Origin: a gamma proteobacterium symbiont of Ctena orbiculata
GTDB taxonomy: Bacteria > Pseudomonadota > Gammaproteobacteria > Chromatiales > Chromatiaceae
NCBI GenBank assembly: GCA_003094555.1
Contig: NATW01000097.1
Span: forward strand, 1 to 37,840
Length of the DNA stretch: 37,840 nucleotides
Direction of reading: 5' to 3'
Shown here one piece after another: positions 19,975 through 29,945 of this stretch (its first letter is position 1; each line of letters starts with the position of its first letter). The position numbers were made by a program, and so were the translations under genes. Under the pieces are notes generated by a model. It was not told the origin of the DNA, made no database searches, and saw only the letters and a list, made by a program, of their open reading frames with translations.

Positions 19975-21012
19975 CTACAGGTCGTCTAGATGTTTTTTCT
20001 TAAGGAATTTCATCCGTTTTGCCATCGACTCCAGATTTCGGAGTCTTGCAACCACTCTTTTCCATGCGCCATTTTCCATAGCCGGAAGGTTACCACTGTA
20101 GTATCCCGCCTCTCTGAATGAGCGGGTAACAAGGGTGGCCGCTGAAAAATGCACATTATCACCTATCGTTAAATGCCCCACCAGGCCTGTCTGACCACCG
20201 ATGGTGCAGTGACTGCCGATCTTGGTTGAGCCAGCCACCGCTGAGCAACCGGCCATCGCCGTACTCCTGCCAATTTCCACGTTATGGGCAATCTGAATAA
20301 GATTATCCAGCTTGACCCCATCATGCAGAATCGTATCCTCCAACGCACCTCGGTCGATGGTGGTATTGGCACCAATCTCCACATCGTCCCCAACCCACAC
20401 CCGACCAAGCTGCGGCACTTTGAGCCAATCCCCCTCATCATTGGCCAGGCCGAAGCCATCCGCACCCAGCACAGCGCCTGGGTGGATCAGGCAACGTTCT
20501 CCCAAGCGGGTGTCATGGCACAGGGTCACATTCGCCACCAAGCGGGTATCGGCGCCAATCCTGCAATTGTCCTCGACCACGCAGCCAGGGCCAATATAGA
20601 CTCCCGATTCGATCCTCACCCCCTCCCCGATCACACTACAGGGTCCAATCCAGGCACCGCTGTCAATCGAAGAAGATCCAGCTACGACCGCGGTTACATC
20701 GACACCGGGCGTAAAGGTTTCATGGGGAAACAGTTTTTCAGCCACCTTGGCATAGGCTAGATAGGGATTGTCGGAGACCAATGCGGAAACCGGGCAATCA
20801 GCAGCATCCTTTTCATAAAGGATCACCGCCGATGCCTGGGTCGTGGAAAGGTAGCGACGATAGGCGGGATTACTGAGAAAACTGATCTCTCCCGGTTTTG
20901 CGCCCTGTAGCGTCCCAACCCCGGTAATCGTCGTTTTCTGATCACCTAGCAGTTTCGCCCCAACAGCATCTGCCAGGTCACCGAGACTGGATCCAGATGA
21001 TCTTGATACCAC
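19975..21012 (-). CDS. lpxD: UDP-3-O-(3-hydroxyacyl)glucosamine N-acyltransferase
   Basis: The 345 residues comprise an N-terminal uridine-binding domain (LQGAKPGEISFLSNPAY), a hexapeptide-repeat helix with the catalytic histidine in QIAHNVEIG (His243; His239 in E. coli), and a C-terminal helix ending FLKKKHLDDL. It carries out the third lipid A step. The start is GTG at 21012, one base after the skp stop, so translation is probably coupled. It is followed by fabZ after about 50 bp. Confidence 0.96.
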   Translation of the reverse strand: MVSRSSGSSLGDLADAVGAKLLGDQKTTITGVGTLQGAKPGEISFLSNPAYRRYLSTTQASAVILYEKDAADCPVSALVSDNPYLAYAKVAEKLFPHETFTPGVDVTAVVAGSSSIDSGAWIGPCSVIGEGVRIESGVYIGPGCVVEDNCRIGADTRLVANVTLCHDTRLGERCLIHPGAVLGADGFGLANDEGDWLKVPQLGRVWVGDDVEIGANTTIDRGALEDTILHDGVKLDNLIQIAHNVEIGRSTAMAGCSAVAGSTKIGSHCTIGGQTGLVGHLTIGDNVHFSAATLVTRSFREAGYYSGNLPAMENGAWKRVVARLRNLESMAKRMKFLKKKHLDDL

Positions 21013-21013
21013 C

Positions 21014-21529
21014 TTATTCCGCTTTCAGCTGACGTAACTTTTCCAGCACCTTATCGGAAATGTCGATCTTTTTGCTAAAGTAGACGACACCATCTGAAAC
21101 GATAAGGTCTATGTTCTCACTCTTGCCCACTTCCCGGATCACTTCACGCACCTGCTGACGAAGTTTCTTGAACTCCTCATTCTGGCGCAGATTGAGATCC
21201 TCGCGAAACTCGGTCTGGGCGTTCTTTAACTTACGGCTTCGACTGAGAATATCCCGTTCCAGCCTCTTGACCTCAGACTCACTCATCACCGAACCATCCC
21301 GCTGCAGCTTCTCTTCAAGCTGCTTGAGCTGTTTCTGGGAGGCAAGCAGATCCTTCTCCCGACGGGAAAACTCAGTTTGCAACCTCTCCCTGGCCGTTTT
21401 GTATTGCGGTGACTCCTCGAAGACTTTTGTGGCGTTCACAAAGCCAATACGATACTCCTCAGCAGATACACTGAAGGTCACGAACAATCCTAAGGTAATA
21501 ACAATTAAAATTTGTCTTAGCGAATTCAC
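21014..21529 (-). CDS. skp: Periplasmic chaperone Skp/OmpH
   Basis: The 171 residues begin with a signal peptide (LRQILIVITLGLFVTFSVSA, cleaved before EEYRIGF), then a long charged coiled-coil region (about 45-130) and a C-terminal strand segment with LIVSDGVVYFSKKID. Skp trimers hold unfolded outer-membrane proteins in the periplasm and deliver them to BamA, its upstream neighbour. I chose the GTG at 21529 because GGGAG (21537-21541) lies exactly 7 nt upstream. A longer frame from 21565 would overlap bamA and put polar residues before the signal peptide. Confidence 0.92.
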   Translation of the reverse strand: MNSLRQILIVITLGLFVTFSVSAEEYRIGFVNATKVFEESPQYKTARERLQTEFSRREKDLLASQKQLKQLEEKLQRDGSVMSESEVKRLERDILSRSRKLKNAQTEFREDLNLRQNEEFKKLRQQVREVIREVGKSENIDLIVSDGVVYFSKKIDISDKVLEKLRQLKAE

Positions 21530-21548
21530 CCATTCACTCCCAAACTGA

Positions 21549-23840
21549 TTAAAAACCACCACCAATCCTGAATTGAAGGTTCTTTATATCATCACCCTCT
21601 TCCTCTTTGATCGGATACCCCCAGCTAAATGAGAGGGCACCCACCGGTGAGAACCAGGATAACATCAGACCGGTGGAAGCCCTAAACAGGTCCCACTCGA
21701 TCTTCTCACCCCCTGCCAGATCAAATACGTTGCCCGCATCGACAAAGAAACCGGCACGCACCGTATCCTTGAAATCATCGCCAAAGGCGGGAAAGAGTAA
21801 CTCCATCTGACCCACGATTCTAGCATTTGCTCCCAAAGCATCATCCTGGGAGTCCTGTGGCCCCAGGGTATTCTCCTCGAAACCCCTTACCGAACCAATG
21901 CCGCCGGCGTAGAAGTTGCGGAAAAAGGGCAACTCGTCATCTTCCCCATACCCGTCTCCATATGCCAACTCCCCATTCAGCTTCAGGGTCAGCGAGTTGG
22001 TGAGTTGGAAATAGTGGGCATTTGAATATTTAACACGGTAATACTGCAGGTCACTGCCGGGGGTATTGGCCTCGACGCTGAATACCTGCCGGCCACCGCG
22101 ATTGGGGAATATGGCGCGATCCCTGGTATCGTGAATCCAGCTACCCACGATTTCGAAATCGTCAAACTCATCGCCATTGGTATCGATGAACTCCTCGATT
22201 TCATCAGAAGGGGAGGAACCAAGGAAGAAGGTCGTACGCTCATAGGCCAGACTGAATCTAAGCCGATCGTATTCGGTCAAGGGTATACCGTAGTGGACCC
22301 CAAGACGTCCCACATCGGTGGAATAGCTGGAGATATTGAGTTCGGAGAAATCGGTCTTCCGATAACTCAGCTCGTAACCCTGACTCACACCATCGATGGT
22401 GTAGTAGGGATTGGTATAGGAGAGGGAGAGCTTTTTGGTCGCGTCACTGGTATCGAAGCCGGCACTGAATCTATTCCCTGTGCCGAGGAAGTTGTTTTCA
22501 CTGATACTGGCATTGAAGATCACACCCTGGGTCTGGGTAAATCCCACACCGGCACTGAACTGCCCGGACGCGGCCTCGGTCACCGCCAGGTTAACGTCCA
22601 ACTGATCCGTTGAGCCGGGTACCGCCGGGGTCTCCATGTTCACATCACTGAAAAAGCCCAAACGCTGTAGCCGTTCCCGGGAGAGGCGGGTCTTTTCACC
22701 GGAAAACCAGGCGGATTCCATCTGCCTCAACTCTCTGCGCAGCACCTCATCGCGGGTGTTGGTATTACCCGATATATTGATGTAGCGGACATACACCCGC
22801 TTACCCGGATCGACGAAGAAGGTGATCCCCACTTGCTTGTTTTCACGATCGATGTCCGGAATGGTGTTGACGTTGGCGAATGCGTATCCCACATCGGAAT
22901 AGTGACTGTTCAACCTATCTGCGCTTGCGGTCAGTTTTTTGCGCGAAAAGACCGCTCCCCGTTTAAGGTGGATCAGGGGGAATAGTTCTTCCGGGGGAAT
23001 TTCCAGATCCCCGGCCAGCTTGATATCGTTTAAGGTGAAGACATCGCCCTCGTCCACAACCACGGTAATGTAGATATCCTTCTTATCCGGTGTAATGGAT
23101 ACCTGGGTAGACTCGATCTTGAAATCGATGTAACCCCGGTCGAGATAGAATGAACGCAGTGTCTCCAGATCGCCGGAAAGCACTTGTTTGGAATATTTGT
23201 CCCGGCTGGAGAAGATGGCATACCAGGAGGGTACACCCAGGGCAAACTCATCCAGCAGCAGATCATCCTCATAGGCCTGGTTGCCAATAATATTGATGTG
23301 CTTGATCCTGGCGGTCAGGCCCTCGGAAATCTCGATATCCAGGCCGACACGGTTTCTCTCCAGCGGGGTAACGGTGGATTGGATCTTGATGCCATATTTG
23401 CCCCGGGCGAAGTATTGACGGTTGAGCTCCTGCTCCACCTTCTCCAATAATGCCCGCTTAAAGACCCGCCCCTCCGCCAGGCCGATGTCCTTTAACCCGG
23501 CCATCAATGGCTCGGTATCCAGCTCCTTGTTGCCAGAGATATTTATCTCCGCAATGGCGGGACGTTCACGGACGAATACGATCAGGACATTGACGTCGCT
23601 TTCGAGCCTTATATCCTTGAAAAAGCCTGTTTTGTAGAGGGTGCGGATAATGTGCGAAGTGTTGCCCGCGTCGACCACATCCCCGGTCTTGATGGGCAAG
23701 TAATTGAACACTGTCCCGGCCGAGATCCGCTGCAGACCTTCCACCCGTATATCTTCCACCACAAAGGCGGCAGCCTGCTGGGTCAGCAGCTGTCCACCAA
23801 GCAGAACAACAAGGATTAAAATCCGGGAAATTAGAGGCAT
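21549..23840 (-). CDS. bamA: Outer-membrane protein assembly factor BamA
   Basis: This 763-residue protein has a signal peptide ([18 protein letters not shown]), five POTRA domains (about 22-420; the first starts [15 protein letters not shown]), and a C-terminal 16-strand barrel. The barrel carries the conserved loop-6 motif [11 protein letters not shown] and ends in IGGGF, the C-terminal phenylalanine needed for recognition by the Bam complex. It inserts beta-barrel proteins into the outer membrane. The ATG at 23840 is preferred over a TTG two codons earlier. The 169-bp gap before it contains a small inverted repeat (TGATCT/AGATCA at 23935-23950); I could not identify a convincing sigma-E promoter. 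Confidence 0.97.
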   Translation of the reverse strand: MPLISRILILVVLLGGQLLTQQAAAFVVEDIRVEGLQRISAGTVFNYLPIKTGDVVDAGNTSHIIRTLYKTGFFKDIRLESDVNVLIVFVRERPAIAEINISGNKELDTEPLMAGLKDIGLAEGRVFKRALLEKVEQELNRQYFARGKYGIKIQSTVTPLERNRVGLDIEISEGLTARIKHINIIGNQAYEDDLLLDEFALGVPSWYAIFSSRDKYSKQVLSGDLETLRSFYLDRGYIDFKIESTQVSITPDKKDIYITVVVDEGDVFTLNDIKLAGDLEIPPEELFPLIHLKRGAVFSRKKLTASADRLNSHYSDVGYAFANVNTIPDIDRENKQVGITFFVDPGKRVYVRYINISGNTNTRDEVLRRELRQMESAWFSGEKTRLSRERLQRLGFFSDVNMETPAVPGSTDQLDVNLAVTEAASGQFSAGVGFTQTQGVIFNASISENNFLGTGNRFSAGFDTSDATKKLSLSYTNPYYTIDGVSQGYELSYRKTDFSELNISSYSTDVGRLGVHYGIPLTEYDRLRFSLAYERTTFFLGSSPSDEIEEFIDTNGDEFDDFEIVGSWIHDTRDRAIFPNRGGRQVFSVEANTPGSDLQYYRVKYSNAHYFQLTNSLTLKLNGELAYGDGYGEDDELPFFRNFYAGGIGSVRGFEENTLGPQDSQDDALGANARIVGQMELLFPAFGDDFKDTVRAGFFVDAGNVFDLAGGEKIEWDLFRASTGLMLSWFSPVGALSFSWGYPIKEEEGDDIKNLQFRIGGGF

Positions 23841-24009
23841 TATCAATAACTACAACAGTGTTTTTTCAAATTATCCGTACTGGACGGTTCACATTCCGAA
23901 CGATTTCGGTTGCGAAACAGCGCGTTAGTATAAGTGATCTTCAGAGATCAGGATACCGATAGCCTTCTGCGACGTTCACGGCCCATACTCTGTGACAACA
24001 GCGATGTCT

Positions 24010-25374
24010 CTACCCCAGATACCGGTTTATATCGATATAGAAGGCCAGACTCATAATCGCCAATAGGATTAATAATCCGATTTTTTGGCCTTGTTCAAGG
24101 AAGCGATCCGATAGGGGCCCACCCTTGATCCCTTCAATGAGGAAGAAAAACAGGTGCCCGCCATCCAGAACGGGTATCGGCAGCAGATTCAGCACACCCA
24201 GACTGATGCTCACCACCGCAAGAAATTTCAAAAAATAACTGAAGCCGTAACTGGCTGATTTTCCTGCAGTATCAGCAATAGATATCGGGCCACTGAGATT
24301 TTTAACCGAAACCTCGCCGACAATCATCTTACCCAGCATACGCAACATCAGCAGGGATAGGTCCCATGTCTTGTAGATGGATTGTCCGACTGCATCGATC
24401 GGCCCATATTTGACCACAGCCCTGTAATCATCCATCAGATCATCGGGTACAGCCACACTTGCACCGATTCGACCATAGCTCTCCCCATCGCCCTCAATCG
24501 ACAACGGGGTGATGCGGATTGCGATATAATCGCCATTGCGATCGATCTCCAGTTCTAGGGCTTGGCCAGGTCGCTTACGCACATATTCGACCCAATCACT
24601 CCAATCCATCACTTCGATACCGTCAACAGTGACGATACGATCCCCCGGTTTCAGGCCAGCCAAGTCAGCGGGCTCTCCATCCAGCACCGCATCGATAACA
24701 GGTGGCAGGGTGGGTCGATCGGGGGAGAGACCGAGATTCTGCAACAACATGCCATCCTCAGCCAACTCGGAGAGGCCCAGTCCAGGGAGTTGATGGATAT
24801 GCTCCACTCCCGTCTGACCACGCACCCGGATATGGAGATTGGTGCCGTCGAGGGATTCTGACAGCATCGCATAGACCACACTCTCCCAGGTCGGGGTGGA
24901 CTGGTCGGCTACCGCGAGTATCTCATCACCTTGGGCAAATCCCGCCTGTTCCGCGATAGAGCCGCTCTCCACCTCACCCACTAGCGGTTTGAGACCGGTA
25001 TCACCGGTGACGAAGATCAGCCAGAAGGCAAAGATGGCAAACAGGAAATTAAACAGTGGACCCGCAACAACGATGGCGCTGCGAACGCCCAAAGACTGGC
25101 GATTGAATGCGCGGTGCTGTTCCTCCGGTTCTACCGGCGCTTCGCGTTCGTCCAGCATCTTTACGTAACCACCCAGGGGTATGGCGGCAATTACATATTC
25201 GGTGCCATCTGCATCAGCAGTGCGTCGCCACAGGGCTCGGCCGAAGCCAATCGAGAAACGTAACACCTTGACACCCAGTTTACGCGCGACCCAGAAATGA
25301 CCGAACTCATGCACCGCAATCAGAATTGCCAGGGCGACGATGAATGAAACTATTGTGAAAAGTAGTGAGTCCAT
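24010..25374 (-). CDS. rseP: Site-2 protease RseP
   Basis: This 454-residue zinc metalloprotease of the inner membrane has HEFGH at residues 22-26, two periplasmic PDZ domains (about 115-300; DEILAVADQSTP and GDRIVTVDGIEV mark the ligand loops), and the third zinc ligand in NLLPIPVLDGGH (Asp404), with transmembrane segments at both ends. RseP cleaves the anti-sigma factor RseA after DegS, releasing sigma-E, which in turn controls the neighbouring envelope genes. It follows dxr by 25 bp. Confidence 0.96.
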   Translation of the reverse strand: MDSLLFTIVSFIVALAILIAVHEFGHFWVARKLGVKVLRFSIGFGRALWRRTADADGTEYVIAAIPLGGYVKMLDEREAPVEPEEQHRAFNRQSLGVRSAIVVAGPLFNFLFAIFAFWLIFVTGDTGLKPLVGEVESGSIAEQAGFAQGDEILAVADQSTPTWESVVYAMLSESLDGTNLHIRVRGQTGVEHIHQLPGLGLSELAEDGMLLQNLGLSPDRPTLPPVIDAVLDGEPADLAGLKPGDRIVTVDGIEVMDWSDWVEYVRKRPGQALELEIDRNGDYIAIRITPLSIEGDGESYGRIGASVAVPDDLMDDYRAVVKYGPIDAVGQSIYKTWDLSLLMLRMLGKMIVGEVSVKNLSGPISIADTAGKSASYGFSYFLKFLAVVSISLGVLNLLPIPVLDGGHLFFFLIEGIKGGPLSDRFLEQGQKIGLLILLAIMSLAFYIDINRYLG

Positions 25375-25399
25375 TGGAGTTTTATAGTGTTAACGAGCC

Positions 25400-26596
25400 C
25401 TAACCCATACCGCTGCTTAAGACCCTATTTTGCACGACTTGTTCCGCAATGGCCCGTCCCTCCCTATCGATTGAGAGCAGGCTATTGAGATCTTCGACCT
25501 TTTCCACCACCAACCGTTGTAAGGTCTCATCCACCACCCAGGCGATTTCGGTGAAGGCAAGCCGCTCTGACAAGAACGCCTCCACGGCCACCTCATTCGC
25601 TGCATTCAGGATAACACTTGCCGTGCCACCCGCCTGAATCGCCTGATAGGCAAGTTTTAGGCAGGGGTATCGCTGCAGATCAGGTTGATCGAAGTCGAGC
25701 CGGGCAACCTGGAAAAGATCGAGGCTCGCGACGCCGGAATCGATTCGCTGGGGCCAGGCCAGGGCGTGGGCAATCGGCGTGCGCATATCCGGATTGCCGA
25801 GCTGAGCCAGCACCGAGCCATCCACATACTCCACCATGGAGTGGATAATGCTTTGCGGATGCAGTACCACCTCGATCTCTTCAGCCTTGGCCTCGAACAG
25901 CCAGTGTGCCTCGATGACCTCCAAACCCTTGTTCATCATAGTTGCGGAATCGACTGAGATTTTCCGTCCCATGTCCCAGTTCGGATGGGCGCATGCCTGT
26001 GCCGGTGTGACATCCGCCAACTGCGCAAGTGGCGTGGTGCGAAAAGGCCCGCCTGAGGCAGTCAACAGGATGCGTTTTACCCCACCTCTGGTCAAACCTT
26101 CGCCACCACCGGGTGGCAGGCATTGAAAAACCGCATTATGTTCGCTGTCGATAGGCAGGATCTCAGCACCATGGACAGCCACTTCGGCCATAAACAGACT
26201 GCCCGCGACCACCAGTGCCTCTTTATTTGCCAATAGCAAGCGCTTACCGGCCCGAACTGCCGCCAGCGCGGGTAACAATCCGGCCGCACCGACGATAGCC
26301 GCCATCACTATTTCAGCATCGGGAATGGCGGCTGCGATCTCCAGCCCTCTCAAGCCGGATAAGACCTCTGTTGCCACTCCTCTCTGGTTCAATCCTTTCG
26401 CCAGCAGATTCGCGGCATCCGGATCCGCCATCACCGCGATAGTTGGCTTGAAGCGTTCACACTGAACCAGCATGGTCTCCACATCCCGGTTCGCAGTCAG
26501 GGCGATGACACGGTATTTGTCAGGATGCCTCGCCACCACATCCAGGGTGCTTACACCGATTGAGCCGGTGGATCCAAGTACGGTAAGACCCTTCAT
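25400..26596 (-). CDS. dxr: 1-deoxy-D-xylulose 5-phosphate reductoisomerase
   Basis: The 398 residues carry the NADPH-binding [13 protein letters not shown] near the N-terminus, ANKEALV, the metal/substrate segment [12 protein letters not shown], and the flexible-loop region LTASGGPFR. It makes MEP, the second step of the non-mevalonate isoprenoid pathway, which feeds UppS in the same cluster. Its ATG overlaps the cdsA stop by four bases (ATGA, 26593-26596). Confidence 0.97.
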   Translation of the reverse strand: MKGLTVLGSTGSIGVSTLDVVARHPDKYRVIALTANRDVETMLVQCERFKPTIAVMADPDAANLLAKGLNQRGVATEVLSGLRGLEIAAAIPDAEIVMAAIVGAAGLLPALAAVRAGKRLLLANKEALVVAGSLFMAEVAVHGAEILPIDSEHNAVFQCLPPGGGEGLTRGGVKRILLTASGGPFRTTPLAQLADVTPAQACAHPNWDMGRKISVDSATMMNKGLEVIEAHWLFEAKAEEIEVVLHPQSIIHSMVEYVDGSVLAQLGNPDMRTPIAHALAWPQRIDSGVASLDLFQVARLDFDQPDLQRYPCLKLAYQAIQAGGTASVILNAANEVAVEAFLSERLAFTEIAWVVDETLQRLVVEKVEDLNSLLSIDREGRAIAEQVVQNRVLSSGMG

Positions 26597-27414
26597 TGCG
26601 CTTCTCCCAGCAGGATCAAACCAAACAGAAAAAGCGGTGCGGCCGCGGTAAGGCTGTCGATTCGATCCAGCATACCGCCATGTCCGGGTAGCAGTTGCCC
26701 ACTATCCTTGACACCCCGTTGGCGTTTAATCAGGCTTTCAAACAGATCTCCAATAACAGATGCGAGCACGGTGGCCAGACAGAGCATGACAATCAATAGG
26801 GTTTGAGTTACATCACTACCCAACCAAATGCCCAGACCAATGGCGCAAAGCAAGGCGCAGGCCATGGCGCCATACACACCCTCGCGGGTCTTTCCCGGAC
26901 TCACTTGAGGAGCAAGTTTGTGCTTTCCCCAACGATGCCCCGCAAAATAGGCGCCGATATCCGCACTCCAGATCAGGATCAGCACAAACAGCAGGAGCCC
27001 GGGACCGGTGGTCGGAATCCGATGTATCGAGACCAGTGCAAGCCAGGCAGGCAGGAGCACGATAAAACCCTCGACTGCCCGAAGTGGCACGCTGTCGGAT
27101 TGTGGCTGGTCGGCACGATAGCGAACCAGGCGTAGAAGCGCGAGTAACCACCAGGCCACAGAGAGCAGCATAATCCCTGGCACCCAGCCAGGCGGCACTA
27201 GAAAGTAGAGCGCTAGCAGGCAGATCAATAATGAAAATGAGTAGCCAATCTGCAGCGAGGTGGTTTCAATACCACTCAGCCTGGCCCACTCCATACTGCC
27301 GACTGTGATCACTAAAGCGGCAATCAATGCCAGGTAACCATTAGGCAGCAACAATACCGCCGCGACAACCAAAGGTGCCAGGATGAGGGCAGTGATGACG
27401 CGCTGTTTCAACAT
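26593..27414 (-). CDS. cdsA: Phosphatidate cytidylyltransferase
   Basis: The 273 residues are mostly hydrophobic with about eight membrane helices and the CDP-diglyceride synthase signature near the C-terminus: [25 protein letters not shown]. It makes CDP-diacylglycerol from phosphatidic acid and CTP, the branch point of phospholipid synthesis. There is no strong ribosome site before the ATG at 27414. It lies 111 bp behind uppS and its stop overlaps the dxr start. Confidence 0.95.
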   Translation of the reverse strand: MLKQRVITALILAPLVVAAVLLLPNGYLALIAALVITVGSMEWARLSGIETTSLQIGYSFSLLICLLALYFLVPPGWVPGIMLLSVAWWLLALLRLVRYRADQPQSDSVPLRAVEGFIVLLPAWLALVSIHRIPTTGPGLLLFVLILIWSADIGAYFAGHRWGKHKLAPQVSPGKTREGVYGAMACALLCAIGLGIWLGSDVTQTLLIVMLCLATVLASVIGDLFESLIKRQRGVKDSGQLLPGHGGMLDRIDSLTAAAPLFLFGLILLGEAQ

Positions 27415-27525
27415 GGATGAGTATTGGACATCTTACCCGTCAGCGGCTTGCAGGCTGCATGCCGTCTCTTTTGCCCTGTATGGATACGACCGCCATCATT
27501 GCATCTATGCTCCATATCGTCAGCC

Positions 27526-28299
27526 TTATGAGGCCTCTGCGGTCTGATCCCGTACCTGCTCACCGGTGCGACCAAAGCGTCGTTGTCGACGTGAAAAGTC
27601 ATGCAACGCATCTTCCAGGGCCTTGCGGTTGAAATCCGGCCAAAGCAGGTCGGTAAAGTAGAGTTCAGTATAGGCACACTGCCACAAAAGAAAGTTGCTG
27701 ATCCGTTGCTCACCACCAGTGCGGATAAACAGATCCGGTTCAGGTACATCGGTGAAGCAGAGGTTCCGGGATAGTAGCTCCTCATCAATCTGATCCGGTG
27801 ATAATTCACCTTGCTGCACCCGTTCAGCCAGGTGTTTTGCGGCCTGTGTAATGTCCCAACGTCCACCGTAGTTGGCAGCCACTTGTAACAACAAACCCTG
27901 ATTGGATGCGGTGCGGTTTTCAGCCTCGGCAATCTGTTCCCGGAGATTGCCGGGGAAGGCGCTGCAATCACCGATCACCTTGAGTTTGACATGGTTGCGG
28001 TCCAGGCGCCGAACCTCTTTCTTCAGCGACCTTAAAAACAGGTCCATGATAAGATTGACTTCCTTTTGAGGCCGTTGCCAGTTCTCACTGCTGAACGCAA
28101 ACAGAGTCAATACTTGAATCTGTCGTTCGACACAGACCTCGACCACCCCGCGAACGGCCTCCACACCTGCCGGATGACCGGCATAACGGGGAAGACCACG
28201 CTTTTTCGCCCAACGACCGTTACCGTCCATGATGATCGCGATATGCTTCGGCAATCGATTTTCGACAGGTACGGATTCCTTTGTCTTGCCGTTAGTCAT
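27526..28299 (-). CDS. uppS: Undecaprenyl diphosphate synthase
   Basis: The 257 residues carry the cis-prenyltransferase motifs: IIMDGNGRWAKKRG with the catalytic Asp25, FAFSSENWQRP, and RTGGEQRISNFLLWQ. It condenses isopentenyl units into the C55 carrier used for peptidoglycan and O-antigen. The start was set at the ATG at 28299 because the homologous protein begins there. The open frame continues 71 codons upstream, but those codons belong to the MITE-like element. The nearest SD-like bases are AGG only 3 nt from the ATG; the better GAGGA is now on the far side of the element. Expression may therefore be altered. Confidence 0.95.
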   Translation of the reverse strand: MTNGKTKESVPVENRLPKHIAIIMDGNGRWAKKRGLPRYAGHPAGVEAVRGVVEVCVERQIQVLTLFAFSSENWQRPQKEVNLIMDLFLRSLKKEVRRLDRNHVKLKVIGDCSAFPGNLREQIAEAENRTASNQGLLLQVAANYGGRWDITQAAKHLAERVQQGELSPDQIDEELLSRNLCFTDVPEPDLFIRTGGEQRISNFLLWQCAYTELYFTDLLWPDFNRKALEDALHDFSRRQRRFGRTGEQVRDQTAEAS

Positions 28300-28303
28300 T
28301 AAC

Positions 28304-28333
28304 CTAGGGCCTGTTAACACTAATCCGATAGGC
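28304..28333 (+). repeat. Left terminal inverted repeat of the MITE-like element
   Basis: Thirty bases starting CTAGGGCCTGTTAACACTAA and ending CCGATAGGC, the exact reverse complement of 28572-28601. It ends 4 bp from the uppS ATG on the minus strand. Confidence 0.95.
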
Positions 28334-28474
28334 TCTGCTGGGGCTTTTTTTTCGTCCAGCAAGGCAGAATGAGCGTAGTGTAGCAGCGCTACATGAGCGA
28401 ATGATAACGCCGCTGGGGGGAAAAACAGCCCCAGCCCTCCGGGTTGCGCCCCGAAGGAAGTGCCCTTGGGGTGC

Positions 28475-28490
28475 GCCTGAAAAAGCGCCA
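28475..28490 (+). repeat. Internal inverted repeat, left arm
   Basis: GCCTGAAAAAGCGCCA here pairs perfectly with TGGCGCTTTTTCAGGC at 28548-28563, with a 57-bp loop. With the terminal repeats it lets the transcript of the element fold into a long branched hairpin. Confidence 0.9.
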
Positions 28491-28547
28491 CTCGGTGTTG
28501 CTCGTCGCTCATTTGGAACTACCAAACCTCGCTCCTCGCGCCTTGAT

Positions 28548-28563
28548 TGGCGCTTTTTCAGGC
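28548..28563 (-). repeat. Internal inverted repeat, right arm
   Basis: Reverse complement of the 16 bases at 28475-28490; lies 8 bp inside the right terminal repeat. Confidence 0.9.
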
Positions 28564-28571
28564 ACAACAGG

Positions 28572-28601
28572 GCCTATCGGATTAGTGTTAACAGGCCCTA
28601 G
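28572..28601 (-). repeat. Right terminal inverted repeat of the MITE-like element
   Basis: Exact reverse complement of 28304-28333, ending in CTAG. The flanking bases outside the two CTAGs differ, so the repeat is exactly 30 bp. Confidence 0.95.
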
Positions 28602-28603
28602 AG

Positions 28604-28608
28604 TCCTC
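28604..28608 (-). promoter_or_regulatory. Displaced ribosome binding site of uppS
   Basis: GAGGA on the minus strand lies just upstream of the element. If the element and one CTAG copy are removed, the sequence reads GAGGACTCTAGGTTAATG, with 10 nt between GAGGA and the uppS ATG. That is a normal ribosome-site distance, and it is strong circumstantial evidence that the element is a later insertion. Confidence 0.6.
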
Positions 28609-28651
28609 AATAGAGAGTTGCAACCGGCGTGATGCTGTATACGGCCACAGA

Positions 28652-29209
28652 TTAGATTTCCATGAGGTCCTTCTCTTTCTCTGCCAACAGTTCCTCAACC
28701 TGTTTAATATGCTGGTCAGTCAGTTCCTGGATGACATCCTGACCACGATGCTCGTCATCTTCGGAAATCATTTTCTCCTTAACCAGGTCCTTGAGATCAT
28801 GATTGGCATCACGCCGGATATTCCGAACCGCGACTTTAGCCCCTTCCGCCTCATGCCGCACAACCCGAATCAGGTCTTTGCGCCGCTCTTCAGTCAGCGG
28901 TGGCATGGGAACGCGGATGACGGTACCGGCGCTCATGGGATTGAGACCCAGATCGGAAGTAAGAATCGCCTTCTCGACCACTGCCACCATGGGCTTTTCC
29001 CAAGGGACCACGGTCAATGTACGTGCATCCTCCACATTGATATTGGCGACCTGGCTGATTGGCACCTCCGAACCGTAGTAGTCAACCCGAATGTGATCCA
29101 ACAGACTGGGATGAGCCCTACCGGTACGCACTTTGGCCAATTCATGCACCAGTGACTCAACACTCTTGCCCATACGGGTTTTAGCATCTTTCTTAATGTC
29201 GTCTATCAT
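28652..29209 (-). CDS. frr: Ribosome recycling factor
   Basis: At 185 residues this is the same length as the E. coli protein when started at the ATG at 29209 ([13 protein letters not shown]). Conserved [14 protein letters not shown] and [10 protein letters not shown] are present. It splits post-termination ribosomes with EF-G. The ATG is one base after the pyrH stop, with GGGTGG as the ribosome site inside the end of pyrH. A GTG three codons upstream would overlap pyrH and is not needed. Confidence 0.97.
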   Translation of the reverse strand: MIDDIKKDAKTRMGKSVESLVHELAKVRTGRAHPSLLDHIRVDYYGSEVPISQVANINVEDARTLTVVPWEKPMVAVVEKAILTSDLGLNPMSAGTVIRVPMPPLTEERRKDLIRVVRHEAEGAKVAVRNIRRDANHDLKDLVKEKMISEDDEHRGQDVIQELTDQHIKQVEELLAEKEKDLMEI

Positions 29210-29210
29210 G

Positions 29211-29933
29211 TCAGCCACCCTTTACCACTAGTGAACCAATCTCCTCGCCCTGCATCAAGCGCATAAGGGCTCCGGGATCATTGATATTCATGATGCGTAG
29301 CGGCATCTCATTGTCCCGGCAGAGCACGATCGCGGTTGCATCCATCACCTGCAGGTTTTCCGCTATTGCACGATCATAAGTCAATTGGGGATAAAACTCA
29401 GCTTGTGAATCCTTTACCGGATCAGCCGAATAGACGCCATTGACCTTTGTCGCTTTGATCATCAAATCGGCTTGAATCTCCACCGCGCGGAGACTGGCAG
29501 CCGAATCGGTGGTGAAATAGGGGTTGCCGGTACCAGCGGAGAGGATAGCCACCTTACCGTCTTGCAGCGCGCGTCGCGCATCCCGGGCAGTGAAGGTCTC
29601 ACAGACATCGGGCATCTGTAGCGCCGAAAATACCACAGCATCGACACCGGTCCGTGACAGCGCATCCTGCATCGCCAGCGAATTCATGACCGTTGCCAAC
29701 ATGCCAATGTGATCACCTCGTACCCTGTCAAAGCCCCCCTGGGCCAGACCCGCGCCGCGAAAAATATTTCCGCCACCGATCACCAATCCTATCTGAATGC
29801 CTGCATTCACCAGATCCTTGATCTCATCGGCAACCCGTTGCATGACAGCCGGGTCAATACCGAAATCCCCTCCTCCCATGAGGGCTTCACCACTGAGTTT
29901 AAGTAGAATGCGTTGGCAAATCAGATCAGTCAT
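29211..29933 (-). CDS. pyrH: UMP kinase
   Basis: This 240-residue member of the amino-acid-kinase fold has [14 protein letters not shown] at the N-terminus, [13 protein letters not shown], and the nucleotide-binding region [13 protein letters not shown]. It phosphorylates UMP to UDP and is normally hexameric, activated by GTP and inhibited by UTP. It lies 12 bp behind tsf and directly before frr, the usual order. Confidence 0.97.
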   Translation of the reverse strand: MTDLICQRILLKLSGEALMGGGDFGIDPAVMQRVADEIKDLVNAGIQIGLVIGGGNIFRGAGLAQGGFDRVRGDHIGMLATVMNSLAMQDALSRTGVDAVVFSALQMPDVCETFTARDARRALQDGKVAILSAGTGNPYFTTDSAASLRAVEIQADLMIKATKVNGVYSADPVKDSQAEFYPQLTYDRAIAENLQVMDATAIVLCRDNEMPLRIMNINDPGALMRLMQGEEIGSLVVKGG

Positions 29934-29945
29934 CTATTATCCAGG

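Larger units (their letters stand above)
28304..28601. mobile_element. MITE-like element, 298 bp, between frr and uppS
   Basis: The element is bounded by perfect 30-bp inverted repeats. The outermost four bases are CTAG at both ends, which can be read as a target duplication around an element starting GGCCTGTTAACACTAATCC; because CTAG is palindromic, the two readings cannot be separated. Inside are further inverted repeats, 16 bp (28475-28490/28548-28563) and 9 bp (28337-28345/28427-28435), and a small hairpin at 28379-28393. No transposase is encoded; the short open frames inside look accidental. A CTAG target is known for part of the IS5 family, but assigning the parent needs a search. Confidence 0.85.

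Noticed and set aside
23841-24009. Sigma-E promoter upstream of bamA
   Set aside because: A GGAATG-like -35 can be found but no matching TCAAA-like -10 at 15-16 bp.
28300-28512. N-terminal 71-codon extension of uppS
   Set aside because: The extension is translated MITE-like DNA with no family resemblance; the cis-prenyltransferase begins at 28299.
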